Positions 26,001 to 35,700 of a DNA stretch of 64,000 bases are shown piece after piece. Under the pieces are notes generated by a model. The model made no database searches. It had not been told where the DNA came from and saw nothing but the letters and a program-made list of their open reading frames with translations. How positions within the stretch are numbered: position 1 is the first letter of the stretch; each line of letters begins with the position of its first letter. Origin of the DNA: Leeuwenhoekiella parthenopeia (GTDB taxonomy: Bacteria > Bacteroidota > Bacteroidia > Flavobacteriales > Flavobacteriaceae); contig NZ_JAJGMW010000003.1 in the NCBI RefSeq assembly GCF_020782115.1, positions 240,872-304,871 of the forward strand, in the 5' to 3' direction. The position numbers were made by a program, and so were the translations under genes.

Positions 26001-28620
26001 CTGGGATAACCTTCCGGCAGGCGAAGGCGACAGCGCCAAAATGCTGGTATTCTCTTCCGATAAAGAAACCTATCAGGTAGGTGAAGAGGCCGTGGTGAAA
26101 TTTCCGTCCCAGCAAGGTGGCAAAGCCCTGCTCAGTATCGAAAACGGCACGCAGGTGCTTTCTAAAAAATGGGTGGAAACCGAAACTCAGGAAACCGTAG
26201 TGCACATACCCATTACCCGGAAAATGGCCCCGAATGTCTATGTACACATCAGTTTGCTTCAGCCACACGCCCAGACCCTTAACGACCGGCCCATAAGACT
26301 TTATGGTATCATCCCGTTAATGGTAGAAGATCCCGCAACGCGGCTTGAGCCCAAAATCCGGATGTCTTCAGAGCTTAAACCCGAAGAATCCTTTAGCGTG
26401 AAGGTTAGCGAAGCCGGCGGCAAAGCGATGGCCTACACGCTTGCGGTGGTTGATGAAGGTTTGCTTGATCTCACCCGCTACGAAACCCCGAAAATTCACA
26501 ATGCTTTTTACGCACGCCAGGCGCTGGGTGTTAAAACCTTTGATATGTATGATGATGTGATTGGCGCTTTCTCGGGCAGTGTTGATAATATTTTTGCCAT
26601 TGGAGGTGGTGATATGGCTGCGGGAGCAAAAAACCGAAAGGCCGACCGGTTTAAGCCGGTGGTTAAATTTTTAGGCCCCTTTTATTTAGAAGCCGGAAAA
26701 ACAGCAAATCATCAAATCAGGATGCCTAATTATGTGGGTTCGGTACGTACCATGGTAGTTGCCGGAAACACCAAAACCGGTGCCTACGGAAGTGCAGAAG
26801 CTACCACACCCGTACGCAAACCGCTAATGGTACTCGCTTCGCTTCCGCGAAAACTGGCGCCGGGTGAGCAACTCACGCTTCCGGTGACCGTGTTTGCGAT
26901 GGACAAAAAAGTGAAGGAAGTCACAGTTACTGTAAAAACTTCGGAAGCCCTTTCGCCCAAAAACGGAAGCACAAAAAGCATCCGCTTTGCGACAACCGGA
27001 GAACAGCTGGTGAATTTTGACTTTGACGTGAAGCGTACCGATGCCATTCAGAAGTTTGAGATTACCGCTACGGGTGGTGGCGAGCGGGCTACGTATTCGG
27101 TAGAAATTGATGTGGAAAATCCAAATCCCATTTCGCAGCGCAGCAAACATTATACCCTTGAGCCTAACGAAACGCTGGACCTAAGCTACGCCAGCTTTGG
27201 GGTTAAGGGCACCAATACTGCGGTGTTAGAATTTTCAACCCTTCCACAAATTGATTTTACCAAACGCCTGCAATACCTCATTGGCTACCCCTATGGCTGT
27301 GCAGAACAAACCACTTCCAGCGGCTTTCCGCAGCTGTACCTCAGCTCGGTTTTTGAGCTTAACAACACGCAGGAAAAAGAAACCCAAAAGAACATCAGGG
27401 CGACCATAGATCGCCTGGGCATGCTGCAAAGACCGGAAGGTGGCGTGAGTTACTGGCCAGGTGAACGCGAGGCTGATGCCTGGGCAACCTCCTACGCGGG
27501 GCATTTTATGCTCGAAGCGCAAAAACAGGGTTATTCCTTGCCGGTGACCTTTTTGACAAACTGGCTCAACTACCAAAAAAACGCAGCCCGTCAATGGCGT
27601 AACGGGGCTACCTCGTACAACAGCAGCCTTACACAGGTCTACCGCCTGTACACCCTGGCACTTGCCGGGCAACCCGAACTGGCGGCGATGAACCGCCTGC
27701 GCGAATCCGGCGAACTCACCAATGCCTCACGCTGGAGGCTGGCAGCGGCCTACGCACTGGCCGGTAAAAAACAGGTGGCCAATCAGCTGGTGGCAAAAGC
27801 CGGACTCGAATTTAAAGAGCGGCGGGAGTTGCAGTATTCCTACGGTTCGGTATTGCGCAATAAAGCTATGGCTTTAGAAACTATGATTTTGCTTGATGAT
27901 AAACGCCAGCAGGAACTTGCCGAGTCGATTGCCAAAGATCTTTCTTCTGGCAGTTGGTACAGCACGCAGACCACAGCTTTCTCGCTGCTTAGCCTTAGTA
28001 AATTGCTCATCGCAAACGGTGGTAAAAGCATTGCGGTACAGCTAGGGCCGCAAAAACTCACTACCGAAAAAGGCTTTGTAACCACAGATCTGCCTGTTTC
28101 GGAACAGGAGCAAAAACTCAATCTTAAAAACCTTAAGCAAAACCGGGTTTATGTAAGTCTGGTACAGCAAGGCAAATTGCCTTTGGGTGAAGAGCTGGCC
28201 GAGCAGCGCAACCTCAGCGTCAAAACCGTTTTTATGGATAAAGCCGGTAAACTGCTGACCACTGAGCGTTTACGCCAGGGCACCGGGTTTAAGGCTCGGG
28301 TTACGGTAACAAACACCTCGTTAAATGCGGTAAATCATATTGCACTTGCCCAGTACATTCCCAGCGGCTGGGAGATTGTAAACACCAGTTTTACCGCTCT
28401 GGGCGGCGGTGCGAGTGGCAAGGCAAGGTATACCGACATACGGGATGACCGGGTGTATTTTTACTTCGACCTGAATTCAAAAGAATCCCGAACCTTTGAG
28501 ATTGACCTCAACGCCTCGTTTTTAGGGAAATACTATTTACCGGGTACACAGGCCGAAGCGATGTATGATAATGACTATTTCGCCCGAAACAAAGGAAGTT
28601 GGATTACGGTTTTTCAGTAA
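23047..28620 (+). CDS. Bacterial alpha-2-macroglobulin, lipoprotein
   Basis: 1857 aa, complete. The lipoprotein signal has Cys19 (LVLGSC). Ig-like N-terminal domains are followed by an MG2-type segment with YTERGVHRPGDSIHLTFVL, the A2M_N_2 region with LAVVDEGLLDLT, and the reactive thioester CAEQ (Cys1418-Gln1421 in YPYGCAEQTTSS). Then come the helical toroid of the thioester domain and a C-terminal receptor-like domain. An unusual acidic Tyr/Glu-rich insert lies around residues 450-520. The protein is a periplasmic protease trap. It is followed at 27 bp by PBP1C, the widespread pairing read as trapping proteases while the cell wall is repaired. Confidence 0.95.
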   Translation: MNRFTRIVLLLLVLVLGSCHHTQRDDDNIFKFKEYIAFNTFGRVSVKAPLKIELAQPTSRFDANQIIPSEYLVIYPKTEGVLHIKNGTTLVFDPKEDLLPDTEYTLTLKLSRFFEDIAPEFSSYTFSFKTITPNFKINLGNLQSYSREWQYLTGSIETADETTLSEVREIIEANQEDSALKIDWPADSASGSFFNFTIDSIKRKKENSQIRIVWDGKPIKSKTQGQSTLNIPARSRFTVVDVTTALAPETSVSVNFSDPLEMEQNFDGLVQLDSLQNMRFEVQGNVLTVYPRQPLTGTLQLILNKGIRNAYGMALPQDAVQQISFEQLKPQVRLVSSGSILPASAKTPIYFEAVNLSAVDVRVIKVYQNNMLQYLQSASLNSTDSYELNRVGRRIAKKTIPLIDNNIAQNGLWRAYALDLSEFFKADPGALYRVEFSFEPAYSLYPCAEDAQVDGQTKKEAYLEEAYEDYYNTEANDEENLREEAYWDNERYYWRNRVYNWEEEDNPCHPAYYNEDRFVKTNVLGSDLGLIIKESENGSYDFATSNLITAQPEMGVEIRLYNYQQQLIKSLKTDLEGLASFTSDKQVAFAIARQRNNYAYADLKDGNALSLSNFDISGTKLEKGLQGYIYTERGVHRPGDSIHLTFVLNDLANPLPAEHPVKLEVTDARGKLVLRNVISSSLSDKGMPGDRNHGFYYFPIATHDTDPTGNWTATISVGGVKFTQRLRVATVKPNRLKIKLDFDEAYLTTSQPVNGSISALWLHGAPARNLKADITATLSSTTADFPAFKNYTFTDPVRSFNEVEIPVLEQQELNGEGKLDFTKKLELSGKAPGMLQATFLTKVYEGGGDFSVDVFSKKLAPYTHFAGIHAPETREYDSYYTDQEVKFDLASVTETGKAAPGRVLQVQLFKIEWRWWFSRSSDNLSRYENTSVYKPVQNFDVTTNASGKAIAKITVPEQESGRYLLRVIDKNSGHATGLTTYFFRNWDNLPAGEGDSAKMLVFSSDKETYQVGEEAVVKFPSQQGGKALLSIENGTQVLSKKWVETETQETVVHIPITRKMAPNVYVHISLLQPHAQTLNDRPIRLYGIIPLMVEDPATRLEPKIRMSSELKPEESFSVKVSEAGGKAMAYTLAVVDEGLLDLTRYETPKIHNAFYARQALGVKTFDMYDDVIGAFSGSVDNIFAIGGGDMAAGAKNRKADRFKPVVKFLGPFYLEAGKTANHQIRMPNYVGSVRTMVVAGNTKTGAYGSAEATTPVRKPLMVLASLPRKLAPGEQLTLPVTVFAMDKKVKEVTVTVKTSEALSPKNGSTKSIRFATTGEQLVNFDFDVKRTDAIQKFEITATGGGERATYSVEIDVENPNPISQRSKHYTLEPNETLDLSYASFGVKGTNTAVLEFSTLPQIDFTKRLQYLIGYPYGCAEQTTSSGFPQLYLSSVFELNNTQEKETQKNIRATIDRLGMLQRPEGGVSYWPGEREADAWATSYAGHFMLEAQKQGYSLPVTFLTNWLNYQKNAARQWRNGATSYNSSLTQVYRLYTLALAGQPELAAMNRLRESGELTNASRWRLAAAYALAGKKQVANQLVAKAGLEFKERRELQYSYGSVLRNKAMALETMILLDDKRQQELAESIAKDLSSGSWYSTQTTAFSLLSLSKLLIANGGKSIAVQLGPQKLTTEKGFVTTDLPVSEQEQKLNLKNLKQNRVYVSLVQQGKLPLGEELAEQRNLSVKTVFMDKAGKLLTTERLRQGTGFKARVTVTNTSLNAVNHIALAQYIPSGWEIVNTSFTALGGGASGKARYTDIRDDRVYFYFDLNSKESRTFEIDLNASFLGKYYLPGTQAEAMYDNDYFARNKGSWITVFQ

Positions 28621-28647
28621 TTAAAATCGCATCTAAATCAAAACTTT

Positions 28648-30993
28648 ATGCAGCTAAAACGCAAACACCTTGTAGTTACAGGCATTGCTATCGTTTTGCT
28701 GCTTTGGTATTTGTGCCTGCCTAAACCGCTTTTTAAAAATCCGACAGCCACGGTAGTTACCAGCAATGAAGGCCATTTACTGGGCGCGCGTATTGCCGAT
28801 GACGGGCAATGGCGGTTTCCTGCCGGTGACTCGGTTCCCTTTCGGTTTAAAACGGCGATCCTGCAGTTTGAAGACGCTTATTTTTACCGGCATCCCGGCT
28901 TTAATCCGGTTTCGATGACTAAAGCCTTGTGGTCTAACCTGACTTCAGATAACCGCCGCGGTGGCAGCACGCTTACCCAACAGGTCATTCGGCTTTCGCG
29001 TGACAATCCCAAGCGTACCTATCTGGAGAAACTTCTGGAAACATTTATGGCGACCCGGCTTGAGGCGGGTTATTCTAAAGACGAAATCTTAAGCCTGTAT
29101 GCCTCACACGCACCTTTTGGTGGAAACGTGGTAGGGCTGGAAAGTGCCTCCTGGCGGTATTTTGGGATTCCGGCATCTCAGCTGAGTTGGGGACAGGCAG
29201 CCGCTCTGGCCGTATTGCCCAACGCCCCGGCGCTGGTTTTTCCCGGAAGAAATGAAGGTGTTTTTAAAGCAAAACGCGATCGTTTACTGCTAAAACTAAA
29301 AACGGAAAACATCATCGACGAGACCACCTACAACCTGGCGCTCGCCGAAGTTTTACCCGGCGCACCACAGGAACTCCCCGATCTGGCGCCGCATTTTACC
29401 GAACGTATGGTACAGGAACATCCGGGCGAAAGCGTAAAAAGCAGTCTGGATTTAAACTTGCAAAACCGCCTTAACGGCATCGCAGCCGAAGCCTATTACC
29501 GCCTGAGTCAAAATCAAATTCACAATCTGTCTATTCTGGTCCTTGATGTTAAAACCCGTAAGGTTTTGGGCTATATGGGCAACGCGCCTACGACTCGCGA
29601 GCATGCCAGTTATGTAGATCTGGTTAGCGCCAGGCGCAGCACCGGCAGTACGCTCAAACCCTTTTTATACAGCGCCATGCTGGGTTCGGGCGAACTTTTA
29701 CCTCACGAACTCGTCGCAGATGTGCCCACGACGATCAACGGTTACAATCCGCAGAATTTTGACAAAACCCATAACGGCGCGGTGCCGGCCTCGCAAGCCC
29801 TGGCGCAGTCGCTCAATGTTCCCGCAGTTAATTTACTACGCAGCCACGGCCTAAAGCGTTTTTACAACGATCTGCAAAAATTGGGGTTTAAAGATATAAA
29901 CCGCCCGGCAGATCATTATGGGCTTTCGCTTATTCTGGGTGGCTCCGAAAGCAACCTTTGGGATCTCACCAATGCCTATGCGGGAATGGCCGCTACTCTC
30001 AACTTTTTTAATGATTCCTCCAGTGAATATCCCGCTCACGCATTTGATGAGCCGGTTTATTTAAAGAATACTGCTTATGATTTGGGCGAAAAGCAACCAC
30101 TACCTGAACTTTATGATGCCGGAGCCATTTACCAGACTCTGCAAACCTTGCGGGAAGTCAACCGGCCCGAAGGTTCAGAAAACTGGGAGTTTTTTAGCGA
30201 TGCGCAGCCACTGGCCTGGAAAACCGGCACGAGTTATGGCTTTAAAGATGCCTGGGCGGTTGGGGTTACCCCGCAATATGCCATTGGCGTCTGGGTGGGC
30301 AATGCAGATGGTGAGGGGCGACCCGGAATTACAGGTATTCAGGCGGCGGCACCCATTTTGTTTGAGGTGCTTGATCTTTTACCGGCTTCGGGCTGGTTTA
30401 AAATGCCCTTTGATGAGCTGGTCGAAGCTGAAATGTGCCCGCAAAGCGGAAAACTGGGCGGCCTGTATTGTCCCGAGACCCAATTGAAGTGGATTCCCAA
30501 AAAAGGAACCCGTACCGAAGCCTGCAGCTTTCACCGGCAGATTTTCCTTAATGCCGAAAGAACCCATCAGGTTAATGCCGAATGTTATCCTTTGGGCCAA
30601 ATAGTATCTCAATCGTGGTTTAGCCTTCCACCGCTGTGGGAATATTATTATGCTCCCCTGCATCCCGAATATCAATCCCTGCCTGACTTCTTACCGGGAT
30701 GTTTCCGCGAAAGCGAAAAAACTATGGAGTTTATTTATCCCAAAGCCGGTGAAGCCATCCTGATACCGAAAGATTTTGAAGGCGAGAAACAAGAGACCGT
30801 TTTTAAACTCGCCCATCGCGATACAGACGCTACAATTTACTGGTATCTTGATGCGTTTTATCTGGGTTCAACAACCACTTTTCACGAGCTCAGTCTGATT
30901 CTTAAACCCGGTGACTACCTTCTCTCGGCCACAGACCGTGCCGGCAACAGCATTTCGCGCAAGCTGCATATTCGATACGCTTCGGAAGATTGA
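28648..30993 (+). CDS. pbpC: Penicillin-binding protein 1C
   Basis: 781 aa. An N-terminal membrane anchor (about 9-24) is followed by a GT51 glycosyltransferase with catalytic Glu75 in FEDAYFYRHPGF and RRGGSTLTQQ. The transpeptidase has Ser334-x-x-Lys337 (STLK), an SLN motif (QSLNVPAVN) and KTGTS at 525-529. A C-terminal BiPBP_C beta domain (about 690-775) is typical of PBP1C. It polymerises and may crosslink peptidoglycan at the periplasmic face. It is translated right after A2M (27-bp gap), the conserved two-gene unit. Confidence 0.95.
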   Translation: MQLKRKHLVVTGIAIVLLLWYLCLPKPLFKNPTATVVTSNEGHLLGARIADDGQWRFPAGDSVPFRFKTAILQFEDAYFYRHPGFNPVSMTKALWSNLTSDNRRGGSTLTQQVIRLSRDNPKRTYLEKLLETFMATRLEAGYSKDEILSLYASHAPFGGNVVGLESASWRYFGIPASQLSWGQAAALAVLPNAPALVFPGRNEGVFKAKRDRLLLKLKTENIIDETTYNLALAEVLPGAPQELPDLAPHFTERMVQEHPGESVKSSLDLNLQNRLNGIAAEAYYRLSQNQIHNLSILVLDVKTRKVLGYMGNAPTTREHASYVDLVSARRSTGSTLKPFLYSAMLGSGELLPHELVADVPTTINGYNPQNFDKTHNGAVPASQALAQSLNVPAVNLLRSHGLKRFYNDLQKLGFKDINRPADHYGLSLILGGSESNLWDLTNAYAGMAATLNFFNDSSSEYPAHAFDEPVYLKNTAYDLGEKQPLPELYDAGAIYQTLQTLREVNRPEGSENWEFFSDAQPLAWKTGTSYGFKDAWAVGVTPQYAIGVWVGNADGEGRPGITGIQAAAPILFEVLDLLPASGWFKMPFDELVEAEMCPQSGKLGGLYCPETQLKWIPKKGTRTEACSFHRQIFLNAERTHQVNAECYPLGQIVSQSWFSLPPLWEYYYAPLHPEYQSLPDFLPGCFRESEKTMEFIYPKAGEAILIPKDFEGEKQETVFKLAHRDTDATIYWYLDAFYLGSTTTFHELSLILKPGDYLLSATDRAGNSISRKLHIRYASED
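30702..30720 (-). repeat. TTTTCGCTTT(G/C)CG palindrome-family copy inside pbpC
   Basis: Read on the minus strand this is TTTTTCGCTTTCGCGGAAA. It is related to 2493-2513, 37811-37830 and 44797-44817. It falls in the coding sequence near the end of the transpeptidase-BiPBP linker. Confidence 0.5.
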
Positions 30994-31040
30994 CCAAACT
31001 ACAACGATAGCGTTGATTTAACAAAGCGTTAAGTTTCTTT

Positions 31041-31060
31041 AGTTCGGAAATTACCGAACT
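31041..31060. promoter_or_regulatory. Palindromic operator upstream of the GbsR/MarR gene
   Basis: AGTTCGGAAATTACCGAACT: perfect 7-bp arms AGTTCGG/CCGAACT around a 6-bp AT core. It ends 5 bp before the TAAATTTG box, so a bound regulator would block RNA polymerase. It is the natural autoregulatory site for the regulator and efflux operon that follow. Confidence 0.75.
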
Positions 31061-31065
31061 AACTG

Positions 31066-31073
31066 TAAATTTG
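31066..31073 (+). promoter_or_regulatory. -7 box of the regulator-efflux operon promoter
   Basis: TAAATTTG matches the Bacteroidota TAnnTTTG element, 18 bp before the ATG at 31091. The upstream -33 TTG is not obvious and is overlapped by the operator. Confidence 0.6.
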
Positions 31074-31090
31074 CAACCAAGAATCGAATT

Positions 31091-31594
31091 ATGCCTGAAG
31101 AGATTGAGAAACAAAAAGAAGTATTAATTGAACGGCTGGGTATTTTCATCGAGAAGAAAGATCAGATACCGCCGCTTGCTGCACGCATCATCGCCAGCCT
31201 GGTATTGAGTGGTAAAAGAGGCTGCACTTTTGATGATCTGGTGACCGGACTTAAAGCCAGCAAAAGCACCATTTCTACCCACCTAAACTCCTTACAACAG
31301 TCTGAGCGCATCACCTATTTTACCATTTGCGGCGATCGTAAGAAATATTTCATAACAAACCCCAAGAGTTTATTAATAAGTCTGGATGAAATGCTAAAAA
31401 GCTGGGAACAGGAAAAGCAGCTGCATCTGGAGGTTATGAATTATAAGGAAAAATACAACGCACTCAATTCTGAAGAGGGAGAAGTCTTTTTTGAGCTTGA
31501 GTTTCACAAAGATTTTATCAATTATATAGACCAGGCCCAGAATTCTGTAAAAAAAATACGCGAGAAAGTCGCAGAGAAGCTTAAACACGAATAA
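31091..31594 (+). CDS. GbsR/MarR-family transcriptional regulator
   Basis: 167 aa. A winged helix-turn-helix (about residues 30-95: LAARIIASLVLSG, TFDDLVTGLKASKSTISTHLNSLQ, ITYFTICGDRKKYF) is followed by a long C-terminal dimerisation helix. This is the GbsR subgroup, which in other bacteria represses osmolyte or efflux genes. It lies directly upstream (6 bp) of the efflux adaptor and downstream of a perfect inverted-repeat operator, so it most likely represses its own operon and responds to a pump substrate. The ligand is unknown. Confidence 0.9.
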   Translation: MPEEIEKQKEVLIERLGIFIEKKDQIPPLAARIIASLVLSGKRGCTFDDLVTGLKASKSTISTHLNSLQQSERITYFTICGDRKKYFITNPKSLLISLDEMLKSWEQEKQLHLEVMNYKEKYNALNSEEGEVFFELEFHKDFINYIDQAQNSVKKIREKVAEKLKHE

Positions 31595-31600
31595 ATCATT

Positions 31601-32737
31601 ATGAAAAAGAATTTCTATCATCTAGTAACTGCTACGCTCCTTACGGTTGTGCTTGCAGGCTTTAGTTCTTGCGGAGAAGGTAAGGCAGACCAGCAGGCTG
31701 CGGCCTCACAAACACCTTCTTTACCGGTTATAAGCTTACCCGTTAAAACCCTGACCGGATATCAATCTTATCCCGCGCGTATTGAAGGGGTGATTAATGC
31801 AGAGGTATATGCTAAAATCTCGGGTTACATCACCGATGTGGCCGTTGATGAAGGTCAAAAAGTACGTAAAGGACAGGTACTTTTTCGTCTGGAAACCCAG
31901 TCGCTCAACCAGGATGCTGCAGCGGCAAAAGCCAACGTAAATGCTGCGCAGGTTGAAGTAGATAAGCTGAAACCTCTGGTGGAGAAAAACATCATCAGCG
32001 AGGTACAGCTTGAAACTGCGAAAGCCAAATTGAAACAGGCAGAAAGCGCCTATAACAGTATTGCTGCAAACATAGGCTACGGTACTATAAAGAGTCCGGT
32101 AGACGGTTATGTGGGTGCGATTAATCTGCGTGCCGGTTCACTGGTGAGTCCGTCGAGCCAGACCCCGCTTACTACAGTTTCTGAGATAGATAAAGTCTAC
32201 GCCTATTTTGCGATGAACGAGAAAGAATATCTCAATTTCATCATGGCTGCAGATGGCGGTGTACGTGACGAAAAAATTGAAAACCTGCCTCAGGTGACGC
32301 TTATTTTGGCTAATGGGGAAGAATATCCGCAACAGGGTACCATTGAGACGGTAAATTCGCAGGTCAATGAAAACACCGGGAGTGTAAACTTCAGAGCTGT
32401 TTTCGACAATCCGCAGCGACTGCTTACTAACGGAAACAGTGCGACTTTACGTGTTCCAAAAACCTATACCGATGTGGTTGTTGTACCTATAGAATCGACT
32501 CTCGAACGTCAGGGAAGCACCTATGTTTATCAACTGGATGCAGACAATAAAGCCACGGCTACCGAAATCACCGTCAAAGATGAGATTAACAATCTGTATA
32601 TCGTTTCAGATGGCATTTCTAAAGGTGATCGCATCGTAGCTAAAGGCATTCAAAATCTGCGCGGAACCACCACCATACAACCGCAGGAAACACCTTTTGA
32701 CAGTATAGCTGCACCCATCAAGAAATCATTCAGATAA
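31601..32737 (+). CDS. RND efflux periplasmic adaptor (AcrA/MexA type)
   Basis: 378 aa. A lipoprotein signal has Cys24 (GFSSC). Order of domains: lipoyl half-motif (VYAKISGYITDVAVDEGQKVRKGQVLF), alpha-helical hairpin (about 95-145), second lipoyl half and beta-barrel (SPVDGYVGAINLRAGSLV), membrane-proximal domain (ISDGISKGDRIVAKGIQNLR). It links the inner-membrane pump to the outer-membrane channel in the periplasm. It is the second gene of a regulator-adaptor-pump-channel operon with gaps of 6, 12 and 2 bp. Confidence 0.95.
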   Translation: MKKNFYHLVTATLLTVVLAGFSSCGEGKADQQAAASQTPSLPVISLPVKTLTGYQSYPARIEGVINAEVYAKISGYITDVAVDEGQKVRKGQVLFRLETQSLNQDAAAAKANVNAAQVEVDKLKPLVEKNIISEVQLETAKAKLKQAESAYNSIAANIGYGTIKSPVDGYVGAINLRAGSLVSPSSQTPLTTVSEIDKVYAYFAMNEKEYLNFIMAADGGVRDEKIENLPQVTLILANGEEYPQQGTIETVNSQVNENTGSVNFRAVFDNPQRLLTNGNSATLRVPKTYTDVVVVPIESTLERQGSTYVYQLDADNKATATEITVKDEINNLYIVSDGISKGDRIVAKGIQNLRGTTTIQPQETPFDSIAAPIKKSFR

Positions 32738-32749
32738 AGAAAAGCCATT

Positions 32750-35700
32750 ATGCTTAAGACATTTATAGACAGACCGGTACTTTCTACCGTGGTTTCGGTC
32801 ATTATTGTAATCTTGGGAGTTTTGGGCCTTACCCAGCTGCCCATTACACAATATCCCGACATCGCGCCACCTACCATTAGTGTTACGGCCACCTATCCAG
32901 GTGCCAATGCCGAGACCATTCTGGAGAGTGTGATCATACCTATTGAAGAACAAATCAACGGGGTTGAAGGGATGACCTACATCACCTCAACCGCAAACAA
33001 CAACGGTACAGCTGAGATCACTGTATTTTTTAATCAGGAAGTTGATCCTGATATCGCTGCTGTAAACGTGCAAAACCGGGTTGCCCGAGCCAATTCACTA
33101 TTACCTCAGGCAGTTATTCAAACCGGGGTAACGACTCAAAAGCAACAAACCAGTGCGTTGATGTATATGTCATTTTACAGCGAAAATCCCGATTATGACG
33201 ATACCTTCATTCAAAACTACCTTAAGATCAACGTCATTCCTTCCCTGCAACGGGTAGATGGTGTAGGTGCGGTTAATGTTTTTGGCGGAAAGGATTACGC
33301 CATGCGCATCTGGTTAAATCCCGATAAGCTTGCGGCCTACAACCTGATTCCTTCTGACGTGGCGGCGGCACTTAATGAGCAAAGTCTCGAGGCAGCAGCG
33401 GGTTCTTTAGGTGAAAACGACGGTGAGGCATTTAGTTATGTGATTAAATACGGCGGGCGTTTTAAAACTGAAGAGCAATACAGTGACATCGTGATCAAAG
33501 CTTTGGGAGACGGCCAGTACCTGAGACTTAGCGATGTTGCCGATATTGAACTTGGGGCACAGTCCTACGCCGGAAGCTCTATTACTGCCGGAAAACCCGC
33601 AGTAAACCTGGGGATCTTTCAGACTAAAGGTTCTAACGCCCGCGACATCATTAACGAGATCGAAACCCGTCTTGACGAGGTGCGGGGTGACCTGCCCGAT
33701 GGAATCGAGATCTTTATTCCTTACAACACCAACAGCTTCCTGAATGCATCTATTGAAAAAGTAGTGCACACCCTTATTGAAGCCTTTATTCTGGTATTTA
33801 TCGTCGTGTTTATCTTCCTTCAGGATTTTAGATCAACGCTTATTCCGGCAATTGCAGTGCCGGTATCTATTATAGGTACGTTTTTCTTCCTGAATCTTTT
33901 TGGGTATTCGGTAAACTTATTGACGCTTTTTGCACTGGTGCTGGCCATCGGTATCGTGGTTGATGACGCGATTGTAGTGGTTGAAGCCGTGCATGCCAAG
34001 ATTGATGAAGGTGAAAACAACGTGCGCAATGCTACTGTTAATGCGATGAGCGAAATTTCGGGCGCGATTGTTTCTATTACCCTGGTAATGGCTGCCGTGT
34101 TTATTCCCGTGACTTTTGTGACCGGACCTACAGGTGTATTTTACGAGCAGTTTGGGGTAACGCTTATTGTGGCGATTATCATTTCGGCAGTAAACGCATT
34201 AACGCTGAGCCCTGCACTGTGTGCACTTTTTCTTAAAAGCCACGACGAAAAAGAAGGAACCAAAAAAGGCAGCTATCTGCAACGCTTTTTTGCTGCCTTT
34301 AACCGCGGCTTTTCGGCTACGGTAAATAAATACGGTAAATCTATTGGCTTTTTATATCGAAATAAATGGGTTACCGTTGCCTTACTGGTTGTTGCGGCAG
34401 CCGGAATCTGGTGGTCATCTTCTCAGGTGAAAACCGGTTTTGTACCTGATGAAGACCGTGGAATTGTGTTTTTGAACATTCAATTGCCTCCGGGATCTTC
34501 ACTAGACCGTACCGAAGAAATCAACCGCGAAGTTTATGATAAAATCAAACAGATTCCCGGCATTAAAGAAGGATCTGTAGTGAGTGGCCGAAGCTTCTTA
34601 GGAGGCGCCGGTAGCAACAACAGTTTAGGATTTATACGTCTGGATGACTGGGAAGATCGCGATGCCGACTCACTTTCTATCGAAGCGATTACGGCTAAGA
34701 TGTTTGGCGTTGCAGCTCAGTTTCCGGGTGCGCAGATCGTATTTTTCTCACCGCCCAGTATTCCCGGTTTTGGAAGTTCGGCTGGTGTAGAGGTTAACCT
34801 GCTTGACCGTTCGGGAGGAAGTTTTATTGATCTTGACAAAGTGAATCAGGAATTTATTGGAAAGCTTTCGCAGCGACCCGAAATTCAATACGCACAGTCT
34901 TCATTTAACACCAATTATCCGCAGTATAAACTTGACGTAAATGTGCCGCTGGCTAAAGAAATGGGCGTGCCTATTTCCAGTATTTTCAGCACCCTTCAGG
35001 GTTATATCGGTGGGATTTTTGCAGCAGACTTTTCCCGTTTCGGAAAACAATACCGGGTATATATTCAGGCCTTGCCCAGAGACCGCGCAAATAAAGAAAA
35101 CCTCAGCGAACTCTACGTGCGTACCGGTTCCGGAGAGATGACACCCATAACCCAGTTTGTAAGCCTGGATCGCGTTTACGGGCCACAGTCGGTTACCCGA
35201 TTTAACCTGTTTAACTCAACCAAAATTACGGCCGCTACCAATCCCGGATATTCTTCGGGTGACGCTATTGCCGCTGTTGAAGAAGTGGCTAAAAGCCTTC
35301 CGGCTAATTACACTACGGCTTACTCGGGTCTAACCCGTGAAGAGGTAAATGCCGGCGATCAGACCACCGTTATTTTTATACTCTCTCTGGTGTTTGTGTA
35401 CTTCCTGCTTGCAGCACAGTATGAAAGCTATTTGTTGCCGCTGAGTATCATTTTCTCCCTGCCGTTTGGGGTATTTGGAGCTTATTTCACCACCCAGTTA
35501 TTTGGTCTTGAAAACAACATTTACTTTCAGATTGCACTCATTATGCTCCTGGGGCTGCTGGCTAAAAACGCCATCCTGATTGTGGAATTTGCCTTACAAC
35601 GCAGACGCGCCGGAGAATCACTGCTGGATGCTGCAGTTGATGGTGCAGAATCCCGTTTACGACCCATTTTGATGACCTCGTTTGCTTTTATTATGGGCTT

